Origin: Verrucomicrobiaceae bacterium
GTDB taxonomy: Bacteria > Verrucomicrobiota > Verrucomicrobiia > Verrucomicrobiales > Verrucomicrobiaceae
Direction: 5' to 3'
DNA length: 41,597 nucleotides
Assembly: GCA_947466075.1 (NCBI GenBank)
Contig: CANIBP010000056.1
Coordinates: 1-41,597 of the forward strand
Under the pieces are notes generated by a model. The model was not told where the DNA came from, made no database searches, and saw only the letters and a list, made by a program, of their open reading frames with translations. The translations under genes and the position numbers were made by a program. Each line of letters starts with the position of its first letter. Position 1 is the first letter of the stretch. This document shows positions 34,637-41,597 of the stretch, one piece after another.

Positions 34637-34641
34637 TCATT

Positions 34642-35778
34642 TCATGGTTTGGTTTCCGGCAGGCGGCTGATCAATTCGCGCAGGCGCAATTTGTCAGTGA
34701 CTTGCTTCGCGGCACGGACGTCTTCTTCGCGGAAGGTGGCCATGTGGATGATGCCTTCGGGTGTGCGGTGGTAGTCATAGACGAGGTAGATCGTGCCGTC
34801 GGTCGCCTGCACGCCGTCGGGATAGGTCACGTCGTCGCGCTCGTCGATCATGAGTCCGCCTTGCCACGTTTTGCCGTCGTCGTCGGAGACGAAGGTCATG
34901 AGTTTTTCGCGTTTCACCTTCTCATTCACTCCGCCGTGCTTCACCAGCAGCAGCGCACCCGAGTGCAGCCGCCGAAGGAAGAAGCGCGAGGTGGGATGCT
35001 GCATCGGGAGGTGTTGCACCGGTGTCCACGTCTTGCCTTGGTCTTTCGATAGCGTCTCCGCCAGTCCATGACAGCGCACCATCATCCACAGCGAACCGTC
35101 CTTGCGCTCGACGATCATCGGTTCGTCTGGGCCGCGTGAAGCTGCGGCTTCGATGTTCGCAGTGCCTCGGAGCGTGAAGGTTTCGCCCTTGTCCGTGCTG
35201 GCATACACTTTGATGCTGTTGTTAGCCTTCCACACCGATGAGGTGAGCAGCCAGTCGCCATTGTCGAGCACAGTGGGTTTGTTGAGCATGATGCCGTCGC
35301 CGATGTGACGTGGCACGGACCACTTTGGCTCGGTGGCATCCGGTTCATCAGTCACGATGGCCCACACGCCGAAGCGCCCATCCTGCATATCCGCGCTCTG
35401 CCCCCAGAACACCCACAGCCGCCCGAGCGGATCGGTCCACACGTTCGCCGACATCGCACGCGTACCCGCACGCGGCAGGATCATGAGCTTTACCTCCGAC
35501 CACGTCTTGCCGTCATCGTCGCTGCACTGGAGCACCTGGAAATTGCGCGTGCTCTCCACATCGCGACCATAGACCACCCACAGACGCCCCTTCGCCGTGC
35601 GCTCGATGCCTGCCACGCCCTGCCGCTTCGTGGGCGGAATATGCTGCGGCCACGGCGCGACGACGATGTGTGCGGGTTGCAGTGCGAGATTGGCCCCCGA
35701 CGAATCGCCATCAGCGGCGCGTAGTGCGGCCAGCGGAGCCAGCAGCAAGGTGGTGAAGAGCGCGAGGTGGGAGAACAT
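34642..35778 (-). CDS. Secreted BNR/Asp-box sialidase-like protein (378 aa)
   Basis: A secreted propeller protein and the first intact gene of block III. The signal peptide is MFSHLALFTTLLLAPLAALRA. Asp-box turns include SDDDGKTW (twice), STDKGETF and SKDQGKTW, and sialidase-like segments such as DEPMIVERKDGSLWMMVR and TYPDGVQATDGTIYLVYDY are present. It resembles exo-alpha-sialidase-family proteins more closely than the BNR protein at 5,003-6,130, but the catalytic set is not certain. The gene is flanked at both ends by 3' relics of unrelated genes (35,800-35,935 and 34,547-34,636), so it was probably placed here by replacement or deletion. Confidence 0.83.
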   Translation of the reverse strand: MFSHLALFTTLLLAPLAALRAADGDSSGANLALQPAHIVVAPWPQHIPPTKRQGVAGIERTAKGRLWVVYGRDVESTRNFQVLQCSDDDGKTWSEVKLMILPRAGTRAMSANVWTDPLGRLWVFWGQSADMQDGRFGVWAIVTDEPDATEPKWSVPRHIGDGIMLNKPTVLDNGDWLLTSSVWKANNSIKVYASTDKGETFTLRGTANIEAAASRGPDEPMIVERKDGSLWMMVRCHGLAETLSKDQGKTWTPVQHLPMQHPTSRFFLRRLHSGALLLVKHGGVNEKVKREKLMTFVSDDDGKTWQGGLMIDERDDVTYPDGVQATDGTIYLVYDYHRTPEGIIHMATFREEDVRAAKQVTDKLRLRELISRLPETKP

Positions 35779-35799
35779 GTTGATTTGTTTGCTCGGTCA

Positions 35800-35935
35800 C
35801 TACTCCAAATCCGTCGAACTCATTTCTTTGAGCGTTTTGGGTTAGAGCGGAGCATCGGGACGGATTCCTACGGTGCGCTTGTTGCGGCCGCCGGGAGTGC
35901 TGATGGCGTAGACGGAGCGAGAGTTGACTGAGTTC
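35800..35935 (-). pseudogene. 3'-end relic of a DUF4838 gene
   Basis: Minus-strand reading gives SVNSRSVYAISTPGGRNKRT, then VGIRPDAPL, a TAA, PKTLKEMSSTD and a final stop. This aligns with the C-terminus of the DUF4838 protein at 279-2,249 (AINWHSVFAIGTPGGRYKRT ... APLSPKTLREMNSTD); the TAA replaces a Ser codon. Similarity stops near 35,935, where the plus-strand helicase region begins. It is a decayed tail whose gene body is gone. Confidence 0.87.
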
Positions 35936-36067
35936 ATGAGAAATGACAACGCATTAACGATCCAAACAGCCATCTTCATCGCCATTCTGCTGGTAATTCG
36001 CCTTATCGTGATGGATGGCATGGGATGTCACACCCATTCAACGAACTCGGAGTCCCAGAGGACATGA
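35936..36067 (+). CDS. Possible small membrane peptide ORF overlapping the helicase start (43 aa)
   Basis: An ATG at 35,936 opens 43 codons ending at TGA 36,065-36,067. They include one hydrophobic stretch, TIQTAIFIAILLVIRLIVM, that could span a membrane. It overlaps the first 43 bases of the helicase gene in another frame. It could be a leader peptide, a small membrane protein or chance; I know no homologue. Confidence 0.2.
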   Translation: MRNDNALTIQTAIFIAILLVIRLIVMDGMGCHTHSTNSESQRT

Positions 36068-37143
36068 TCCGTGGCCTGCAGGAACTGGGCATCAACACAC
36101 CGACTGAGGTGCAGAAGAAAGTCATCCCGTTCCTGCTGAAAGATGGGAGCGATCTGATTGCTCAGGCCCAGACCGGCACCGGCAAAACCGCCGCCTTTGG
36201 CCTGCCACTACTGACAAAGATGAATCCCAAGCACCGGGACATCCAGGGACTCGTACTCGCCCCCACACGTGAATTGGCGAAGCAGATCGGCAAGCAACTC
36301 TTTCGCTTCACCAAATACACAGAAAAGATCTTCATAGAGGTCGTCAGCGGCGGTGACAACATCGACCGCCAGACGGAAGCGCTGCGTCGTCCGACGCACA
36401 TCGTCGTTGCCACGCCGGGCAGACTACTTGATTTGATCGAGCGTGACGCACTCACGCTCGAATTCGTGCGCTATGTGGTGTTGGATGAGGCGGACGAAAT
36501 GCTCAGCATGGGCTTCAAGAAACAGCTCACCGAAATCCTCAAACTGGCGGCCATGCGGCGCAGCACATGGCTCTTCTCCGCGACTTTCCCGGAAGCGATC
36601 CAGGTTCTCATCAAAGGCTGCATGTCCCCCGACGCGCACTCGATCCAGATTGACCAGTCGAATGTAGTTAATCGTGACATCGACCACCGCTTTGCAATCT
36701 GCAAGCGCGAGGACAAGACCGAGTTCATCGCCAACTTCCTCAAGCGACAGAAAGAGGGCCGAGGGCTGATCTTCTGCCGCACCAAAGCTGGAGCGAACGA
36801 ACTTTGTCAGGAATTGACCGAACTCGGCCTGCCTGTTGCCGTTCTCCAAGGCGACCTCATGCAAAAAGAGCGCGACAAAGTGATGCGGGCCTTCAAGAAA
36901 CAGCGCGTTCAGTTCGTGGTGGCCACAGATGTCGCTGCACGAGGCATTGATGTCGAAGGACTGACGTTCGTGATCCATCACCAGCTTCCCGACCAACGAG
37001 AATACTACACGCATCGCAGCGGCAGAACCGCTCGTGCTGGAAAAAAGGGCATGTCACTTGCCTTAATCAACTCGAAGGAGAAATGGCAACTCACCGAGCT
37101 TGAGACCAAGCTGCGGGTGAAGTTCAACGAGTACCGAAAATGA
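36025..37143 (+). CDS. DEAD-box ATP-dependent RNA helicase (372 aa)
   Basis: A cytoplasmic RNA helicase comprising essentially only the two-domain core. Motifs appear in order: Q motif (Phe5 to Gln30), motif I AQTGTGKT at 48-55, Ia PTRELA at 80-85, TPGR at 130-133, motif II DEAD at 154-157, motif III SAT at 185-187, ATDVAARGIDVEG (motif V), and motif VI HRSGRTARAG at 330-339. It lacks the C-terminal extensions of DeaD or DbpA types, so no symbol is given. ATG 36,025 has no clear Shine-Dalgarno motif. It is the first plus-strand gene and unrelated in function to the glycan blocks, marking their right boundary. Confidence 0.93.
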   Translation: MSHPFNELGVPEDMIRGLQELGINTPTEVQKKVIPFLLKDGSDLIAQAQTGTGKTAAFGLPLLTKMNPKHRDIQGLVLAPTRELAKQIGKQLFRFTKYTEKIFIEVVSGGDNIDRQTEALRRPTHIVVATPGRLLDLIERDALTLEFVRYVVLDEADEMLSMGFKKQLTEILKLAAMRRSTWLFSATFPEAIQVLIKGCMSPDAHSIQIDQSNVVNRDIDHRFAICKREDKTEFIANFLKRQKEGRGLIFCRTKAGANELCQELTELGLPVAVLQGDLMQKERDKVMRAFKKQRVQFVVATDVAARGIDVEGLTFVIHHQLPDQREYYTHRSGRTARAGKKGMSLALINSKEKWQLTELETKLRVKFNEYRK

Positions 37144-37209
37144 GCCTTTCGGGGTCACACCAGTGACGAATGACTTGCCCAAGCTTCGTGACTCTCTCTC
37201 ATTCTTCCC

Positions 37210-38325
37210 ATGTCCACACTCGCTGCTGCCGCCGTTTTGTATGAAGCGAAGAAACCCCTGAGCATCGAGCAGGTGCGCGTATTGCCGCCACAGAAGGGCG
37301 AGGTCACGGTGCGGATGAAGGCCGCAGGCGTGTGCCACAGTGACCTGCATGTGATGAAGGGTGATCTTTCGATGCCCATGCCGATCATTCTCGGCCACGA
37401 AGGCAGTGGCGTGATCGAGGCAGTTGGCGAAGGCGTGAACTCAGTCGAAATCGGCGATCATGTGATCCTCGTCTGGCGTGGTTCATGTGGGAAATGCGAG
37501 TATTGCAGCAGCGGACGTCCCGCGCTGTGCGACATGGGCACCGCGATGCGTTTCACCGGCCTAATGCCTGATGGCACGACTCGCTTCCAAAACGCGGCGG
37601 GCGACAGCATACGTCATTACGCAGGTGTTTCGGCCTTCTCCTCGCTCTCGACGATGCCCGAGGCCTCGGTGGTGAAGATTCCCAATGAGTTCTCGTTTGA
37701 AAAAGCCGCGCTCATTGGCTGCGGCGTCATCACCGGCGTCGGTGCCGTGGAACGTGCCGCAAAAGTGCAGCCGAACAGCACCGTGGCGGTCATTGGCTGC
37801 GGTGGCATTGGTTTGAACATCGTTCAAGGTGCTCGCATGGCCGGAGCGCGGCAGATCATCGCGGTGGATAAATTCCCTCGCAAAGAAGCCGATGCACGCC
37901 AGTTCGGTGCCACGGACTATGTAGATGCGAATGCCGGTGATCCCGTGCAGGCAATCAAAGACCTCACTGATGGCAAGGGCGTGGATTATGCCTTTGAAGC
38001 CTATGGGTCCGGCAAAACCGTCGAACAGGCCTTTGATGCGACAAAAAAGGGCGGCATGTGCGTGATGGTAGGCATCACCAGCGCGGCGGATCGTGCAGCC
38101 ATCAATGTGAACCAGCTCGTCTATGCTGAGAAAACTCTGCGCGGCAGCCTCTACGGCAGTACCCAGCCGCGCACCGACCTATTGCTGCTCATCGGCATGC
38201 ACCAACATGGCCGCCTCATGCTCGATGAACTTATCACGAAGCGTTATCCGTTGGCAGGCATCAACGAAGCCTACGATGCGCTCCAACGCGGTGAAGTGGC
38301 ACGAAGTTTGATCGTGTTTGAGTGA
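37210..38325 (+). CDS. Zinc-dependent alcohol dehydrogenase, MDR family (371 aa)
   Basis: A cytoplasmic medium-chain dehydrogenase oxidising an alcohol (or reducing an aldehyde) with NAD(P). Catalytic zinc ligands are Cys42, His63 (in GHEGSGVIEAVGEGV) with Glu64, and Cys171. The structural zinc site is Cys93, 96, 99 and 107. The Rossmann motif GCGGIG lies at 196-201, and an acidic Asp in the following strand (IIAVDKF) favours NAD over NADP. The closest resemblance is to class III/aryl-alcohol-type enzymes, but the substrate is unknown. It begins 66 bases after the helicase stop and ends three bases before the convergent DMFase-like gene. Confidence 0.92.
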   Translation: MSTLAAAAVLYEAKKPLSIEQVRVLPPQKGEVTVRMKAAGVCHSDLHVMKGDLSMPMPIILGHEGSGVIEAVGEGVNSVEIGDHVILVWRGSCGKCEYCSSGRPALCDMGTAMRFTGLMPDGTTRFQNAAGDSIRHYAGVSAFSSLSTMPEASVVKIPNEFSFEKAALIGCGVITGVGAVERAAKVQPNSTVAVIGCGGIGLNIVQGARMAGARQIIAVDKFPRKEADARQFGATDYVDANAGDPVQAIKDLTDGKGVDYAFEAYGSGKTVEQAFDATKKGGMCVMVGITSAADRAAINVNQLVYAEKTLRGSLYGSTQPRTDLLLLIGMHQHGRLMLDELITKRYPLAGINEAYDALQRGEVARSLIVFE

Positions 38326-38328
38326 GTC

Positions 38329-39834
38329 TTAGCCAATCGCCCGCCTTAGAGCGTTCTTCGTGATGCGCTGCACGCGTTCATCTGGGCCATGAGGACGGGA
38401 ATAGTGGCTCCAGGGAATCATGTGGCCGGGAGGATCGCTGAGGCCCTGGCTCCAGAAGATGGTGGTGGCGTTGAAGACGATGTTCTTCTTCGGGCCTTCG
38501 AAAACGGTGGCGGCGTATTTTCCGAGGCGAGTGCCGCCGGCCCAGACGTTGCCTTCGGCGATGACTTCGAGGCCTGCTCGAGCAGTGTCAGGATCGCCGT
38601 GGAATTCCCAACCGACGAGGCCAGGTATACTATCGCCTTTTTTCATGCCGGTGCCTTCGAAGAGCCAGTGGTCGGGCTTCACACAGGTCCAATCGCCGCC
38701 GCCGTTGAAGGGAACGATTGTGCGTGCGCCGATGATGTCGCGCTCGTCGGGTCCGGGGTTTTCAAACGGGCCGAGGACCTTTGAGTAGGCCTCTTTTTCC
38801 TCTTCGCGGAATTCACCATAGCATGTCTCGCGGGTGAGACGGCGGTTGGCATCGCCTTTGGCGTCCGGGGTGAAGGGCGTGACCATGTACACGTCGTTGG
38901 CCGAGAGCCAGAGCACGCTGAGGCCGTCGGCGATGGCCTTCTGCACGTTTTGATACTGACGCATATCCCAATACTCATCGTGACCGACGCTGATCATCGT
39001 TTTGACACGATCGAGGTTGGCAGGATCGAGATTATCAAAGTTGGAGCAGTAGGTCACGTCGTAGCCTTCCTTTTCGAGCCAGTAACAAAGCGGAAACTCC
39101 CACAGCAGGAACTCGCCACTGCCCATGCTCTGCGGATTGTCGAAGATCTGGACGTATTTGCCGTAAGGCCGGTCAAAACTGCAACTGACACCCGGCGCAT
39201 GCGCAGCACGTGGATCGGTGTAGAGCGATTCATTGACCGGCCAGCGGTTGTAGGCCTGCCAAGTGTTGTCGCTGCACTGGAACAGGATGTCGGCAGGACG
39301 GTCGTCTTTGACAATGAAGATGATGTAGCTCTGCCAATACGGTTTGTCCGCGGCCTCATGCACCGTGGTGAGGCGGCCGAGATAGACACCACTGGGCCAT
39401 TCGGCAGGAATCGTAAGCGTGGTGGAGGCTTCCCACTGGCATTCGCGAAGGCGATTCTCGCCCATCTCGGGCACAGGCTGCGTTTTGCCGTCAAAGGGGC
39501 CGAGTGTGGTCATCATACGCGAGCCCACGCTGTTGTAGTAACCCATTCGAAAGATGTCGATGGTGAATTTGGAGGTGGGCTTGGTGCTAACGAAGATATC
39601 GAGCTTCTCACCGGCTTTGACCGACTGCCGCGAGCAGTAGCCTTCGATGATCGAGGTGCGGTAGGACTTCGCGTCATCCGGCTTCATACGCGTAAGTTGG
39701 AAACTCGCACCGGGCTTAGCGTTTTCGGATTTGATGAGATCCGGCTGCCGTGAAATAGCTGGAGCAGCGGACAAGAACGTTCGTCCTACAGCAGCGGCGG
39801 CACTGGTGGTCTTGATGAAATCGCGGCGGTCCAT
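38329..39834 (-). CDS. Tat-exported protein similar to the C-terminal part of N,N-dimethylformamidase beta subunit (501 aa)
   Basis: Resembles the DMFase large-subunit C-terminal family (PF20254 by recall), whose founding member hydrolyses dimethylformamide using an iron site; secreted relatives in this phylum have no known substrate. Residues 1-30 contain a Tat-type signal (MDRRDFIKTTSAAAA). Family-like segments include EGYCSRQSVKAGEKLDIFVS, FRMGYYNSVGSRMM, ISVGHDEYWDMRQYQNV and GGTRLGKYAATVFEGPKKNI. The signal region contains VGRTFLSA, which may be repeat-derived (see 39,769-39,790). ATG 39,834 is chosen because it starts the Tat motif. It is convergent with the dehydrogenase and divergent from the DUF1501 gene. 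Amide or formamide hydrolysis is only a family-level guess. Confidence 0.75.
   Translation of the reverse strand: MDRRDFIKTTSAAAAVGRTFLSAAPAISRQPDLIKSENAKPGASFQLTRMKPDDAKSYRTSIIEGYCSRQSVKAGEKLDIFVSTKPTSKFTIDIFRMGYYNSVGSRMMTTLGPFDGKTQPVPEMGENRLRECQWEASTTLTIPAEWPSGVYLGRLTTVHEAADKPYWQSYIIFIVKDDRPADILFQCSDNTWQAYNRWPVNESLYTDPRAAHAPGVSCSFDRPYGKYVQIFDNPQSMGSGEFLLWEFPLCYWLEKEGYDVTYCSNFDNLDPANLDRVKTMISVGHDEYWDMRQYQNVQKAIADGLSVLWLSANDVYMVTPFTPDAKGDANRRLTRETCYGEFREEEKEAYSKVLGPFENPGPDERDIIGARTIVPFNGGGDWTCVKPDHWLFEGTGMKKGDSIPGLVGWEFHGDPDTARAGLEVIAEGNVWAGGTRLGKYAATVFEGPKKNIVFNATTIFWSQGLSDPPGHMIPWSHYSRPHGPDERVQRITKNALRRAIG
39769..39790 (-). repeat. Possible interspersed-repeat core inside the signal peptide
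   Basis: The plus strand carries an imperfect palindrome: GAACGTTC flanked by GGAC and GTCC. On the coding strand it gives VGRTFLS. I remember this translated motif (and its reverse reading, DKNVRPT) recurring in many unrelated Verrucomicrobiota and Planctomycetota proteins, which suggests a mobile short repeat. That memory is unverified, and only one copy is in this window. Confidence 0.35.
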
Positions 39835-40013
39835 GATGAGCCATACGACTGAGCAGGCACTCATATAGCAAAGCATGCCGCTGCATCATTGACTCACCGA
39901 GAGTGTGTCGCGCGAACTCGAGCCGCAGTCATGATGAGTAAACTATAACGCAGACCGCAGAACTGGCGGACTTGAGCAAGAACCATCGCTTCCACTCGTA
40001 GGTTGTTCTCGTT

Positions 40014-41378
40014 GTGAGCACATCAATCCCACAGATTCGCATTTCGCGACGCAGTGTTCTTCATACGGGCGGCATGGGAATGCTGAGCTTTGGATTGAAT
40101 CATCTCAACGCGTTCGCGTCACCCCTGGCGAAACCGCCAATCGGCCTCGGCAAGGCCAAATCGGTCATTTTGATCTTCAACGGCGGTGCACCGAGCCACA
40201 TCGACCTGTGGGATCCCAAACCGGACGCACCGTCGGAGATTCGCGGTGAATTCAAGACGATCAAAACGAACGTGCCGGGTATCCACATCACCGAGCTGCT
40301 GCCGCAGATGGCGAAGCGCATGGACAAGCTGGCGCTGATCCGCTCCGTGCACCACGGGCACAGCAGCCACAATGGTGGTATGCACTGGGCTACAACGGGC
40401 AGGCCGTATCGTGTAGATAGTACGCTTATCACACCCAGTCCGACCGATCTTCCCGGCGTCGGCACGCTCTGCGGCTGGCTAGCGCAGCGGGATGGTTTTT
40501 CCAAAGGCGTCCCGCCGTATGTCATCACGCCATTCCCGCATTGCGACAGCAAGGTATATCTCACCCCAGGGCAGTTTGGTGGCTGTCTCGGCACACGCTA
40601 CGATCCCTTCGTGCTGGATGATGACCCGAATGCCGCCACCTTTCGCGTGAAGAACATGGGCCTCGATGCCAGCCTGACACTAGGGCGCTTTCAAGAGCGC
40701 CTCGCTCTTCTCAATCACATGAGTGCGGCCTCACGGACTATTGCGTCAGCTCAGGTGGCGCAGATGGACATTTTCAACGAACAAGCCACCGCAATGCTGA
40801 AATCCGGCAAAGCGGCGGATGCCTTCGATCTTACCAAAGAGCCCGACAAAGTGCGCGAACGCTATGGGCGGCACAGTTGGGGCCAGTCGCACCTGCTGGC
40901 GCGGCGCTTGATCGAATCCGGCACACGTTTCGTCACCACCGTGAATGGACCGTCGATCACCTGGGACACACACAAGGACAACTTCAATGGGCTCAGGAAC
41001 CGCCTCGTGCCACCCATGGAGCAGGCCTACGCCGCGCTGCTCGACGATCTCGAAGAGCGTGGCTTATTGGATAGCACGCTTGTCGTCTGGATGGGTGAAT
41101 TTGGCCGCACACCAAAAATCAACACCGACGCGGGTCGCGATCACTGGCCCGGCTGCTACAGCGTGCTGCTCGCTGGCGGCGGCGTGCGCGGTGGGCAAGT
41201 TATCGGCAGTAGCGATACCACCGGTGCTTATCCCAAAGACCGTCCCATCTCGCCCGCAGACATCCACGCCAGCATCTACTCGGCACTCGGCTATGACTAC
41301 CGCGAGATCGAATACCGATCCTCGGACGGACGCCCCGTGGCCTTGACGGAAGGCACAACCATCAGCGAGCTGTTTTGA
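40014..41378 (+). CDS. DUF1501 domain-containing Tat-exported protein, orphan copy (454 aa)
   Basis: Second DUF1501 protein. The GTG start at 40,014 gives a Tat-like signal (SRRSVLHTGGMGMLSFGL). Family motifs are well preserved: FNGGAPSHIDLWDPKP, HHGHSSHNGGMHWATTG, WDTHKDN, and GEFGRTPKINTDAGRDHWPG followed by LLAGGGVRGGQVIG. These match the common form of the family better than the copy at 15,980-17,317. Unlike that copy it has no DUF1549/DUF1553 cytochrome directly upstream; the neighbour is a divergent gene across 179 bases (39,835-40,013), where TATAAC near 39,955 is a weak -10 candidate. An ISL3 element begins downstream, so a partner may lie beyond the window or be lost. Confidence 0.9.
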   Translation: MSTSIPQIRISRRSVLHTGGMGMLSFGLNHLNAFASPLAKPPIGLGKAKSVILIFNGGAPSHIDLWDPKPDAPSEIRGEFKTIKTNVPGIHITELLPQMAKRMDKLALIRSVHHGHSSHNGGMHWATTGRPYRVDSTLITPSPTDLPGVGTLCGWLAQRDGFSKGVPPYVITPFPHCDSKVYLTPGQFGGCLGTRYDPFVLDDDPNAATFRVKNMGLDASLTLGRFQERLALLNHMSAASRTIASAQVAQMDIFNEQATAMLKSGKAADAFDLTKEPDKVRERYGRHSWGQSHLLARRLIESGTRFVTTVNGPSITWDTHKDNFNGLRNRLVPPMEQAYAALLDDLEERGLLDSTLVVWMGEFGRTPKINTDAGRDHWPGCYSVLLAGGGVRGGQVIGSSDTTGAYPKDRPISPADIHASIYSALGYDYREIEYRSSDGRPVALTEGTTISELF

Positions 41379-41597
41379 TTTTGGCCATATTAGGTAAGGT
41401 CCTCAATGCCGAAGAAGAAAGGTTCATCCGGGAAGTTAGTGCGGAGAGGGGGGGGGCAATAGGTCTGGATGAGCCAGAGTTTGCTATATCATGCGTTCGG
41501 CGTGCGCGAGGGTTATGAGTATCGCAGTACGAAGTATGTCGAAGGACGAATTGAGTTCCATCTGGTCGTCAAAGACCAGGAGTTGAGCTGTCCACAC
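41379..41597 (+). mobile_element. Left part of an ISL3-family insertion sequence (cut by window edge)
   Basis: The 90 bases after the DUF1501 stop should contain the element's left end, but I cannot place the terminal inverted repeat. A run of nine G lies at 41,448-41,456. A short frame from ATG 41,406 is in phase with the transposase but stops at TAG 41,460. Confidence 0.5.
41469..41597 (+). CDS. ISL3-family transposase, N-terminal 43 codons (partial)
   Basis: ATG 41,469 begins MSQSLLYHAFGVREGYEYRS and continues in frame to the window end at CPH. The opening LLYHAFGVRGYEY-like segment and the first Cys of a zinc ribbon are typical of ISL3-family transposases (transposase_20-type N-terminal region). 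Whether the gene is complete cannot be judged. It lies just downstream of the orphan DUF1501 gene, marking a likely recombination site. Confidence 0.85.
   Translation, partial: MSQSLLYHAFGVREGYEYRSTKYVEGRIEFHLVVKDQELSCPH

Noticed and set aside
1..41597. CRISPR array, tRNA or rRNA genes, prophage
   Set aside because: No regularly spaced direct repeats, no cloverleaf-like or rRNA-like segments, and no phage structural genes were seen.

Overview
The window (about 41.6 kb, GC-rich) looks like a chromosomal accessory region of a Verrucomicrobiota bacterium, most likely of the Verrucomicrobiaceae type. That placement is inferred from gene content: DUF1501 and DUF1552 Tat-exported proteins, planctomycete-type cytochromes (PSCyt1 with DUF1549/DUF1553 or DUF1587/DUF1592/DUF1588/DUF1585), DUF4838 proteins, BNR/Asp-box proteins, a Rhodopirellula/Verrucomicrobium-type ECF sigma factor and a FecR protein. 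I see no tRNA, rRNA or CRISPR.

Layout. From about 36 kb down to position 1 nearly everything is on the minus strand, in three head-to-tail operon-like blocks. Block III (35,778 to 20,528): BNR protein, DUF1592-type cytochrome, DUF1552 partner, a BNR-FAD oxidoreductase fusion, a giant FAD-FAD-SGNH fusion, and a large DUF4838 protein. Block II (20,383 to 14,436): three-haem-motif DUF1549/DUF1553 cytochrome, DUF1501 partner, beta-helix (pectate-lyase-like) protein. Block I (14,350 to 279): ECF sigma factor, FecR anti-sigma-like protein, sulfatase, jelly-roll-like protein, DUF1592-type cytochrome, DUF1552 partner, BNR protein, second jelly-roll-like protein, alpha/beta-hydrolase esterase, DUF4838 protein. 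Six junctions are 4-base ATGA/GTGA overlaps, which indicates translational coupling and fixes several starts.

The right end (36 to 41.6 kb) differs: a plus-strand DEAD-box RNA helicase and zinc alcohol dehydrogenase, then a convergent Tat-exported DMFase-beta-like protein, a divergent orphan DUF1501 protein, and the first 43 codons of an ISL3-family transposase cut by the window edge.

Function. Nearly all block products carry Sec or Tat signals. The set (sulfatase, esterase, SGNH hydrolase, DUF4838, beta-helix, sialidase-like propellers, c-type cytochromes, FAD oxidoreductases) fits extracytoplasmic processing of a decorated, probably sulfated and acylated glycan with a strong redox component. 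Notably I recognise no classical glycosidase, no SusC/SusD or other transporter. The sigma/FecR pair heading block I is the only regulator seen.

The most interesting structure is evidence of module shuffling: two short 3'-end gene relics (one from a DUF4838 gene, one from a beta-helix gene) flank an intact BNR gene; FAD modules are duplicated and fused to different partners with a near-identical segment shared between neighbouring genes; and signal-peptide DNA is alike in genes of unrelated function.
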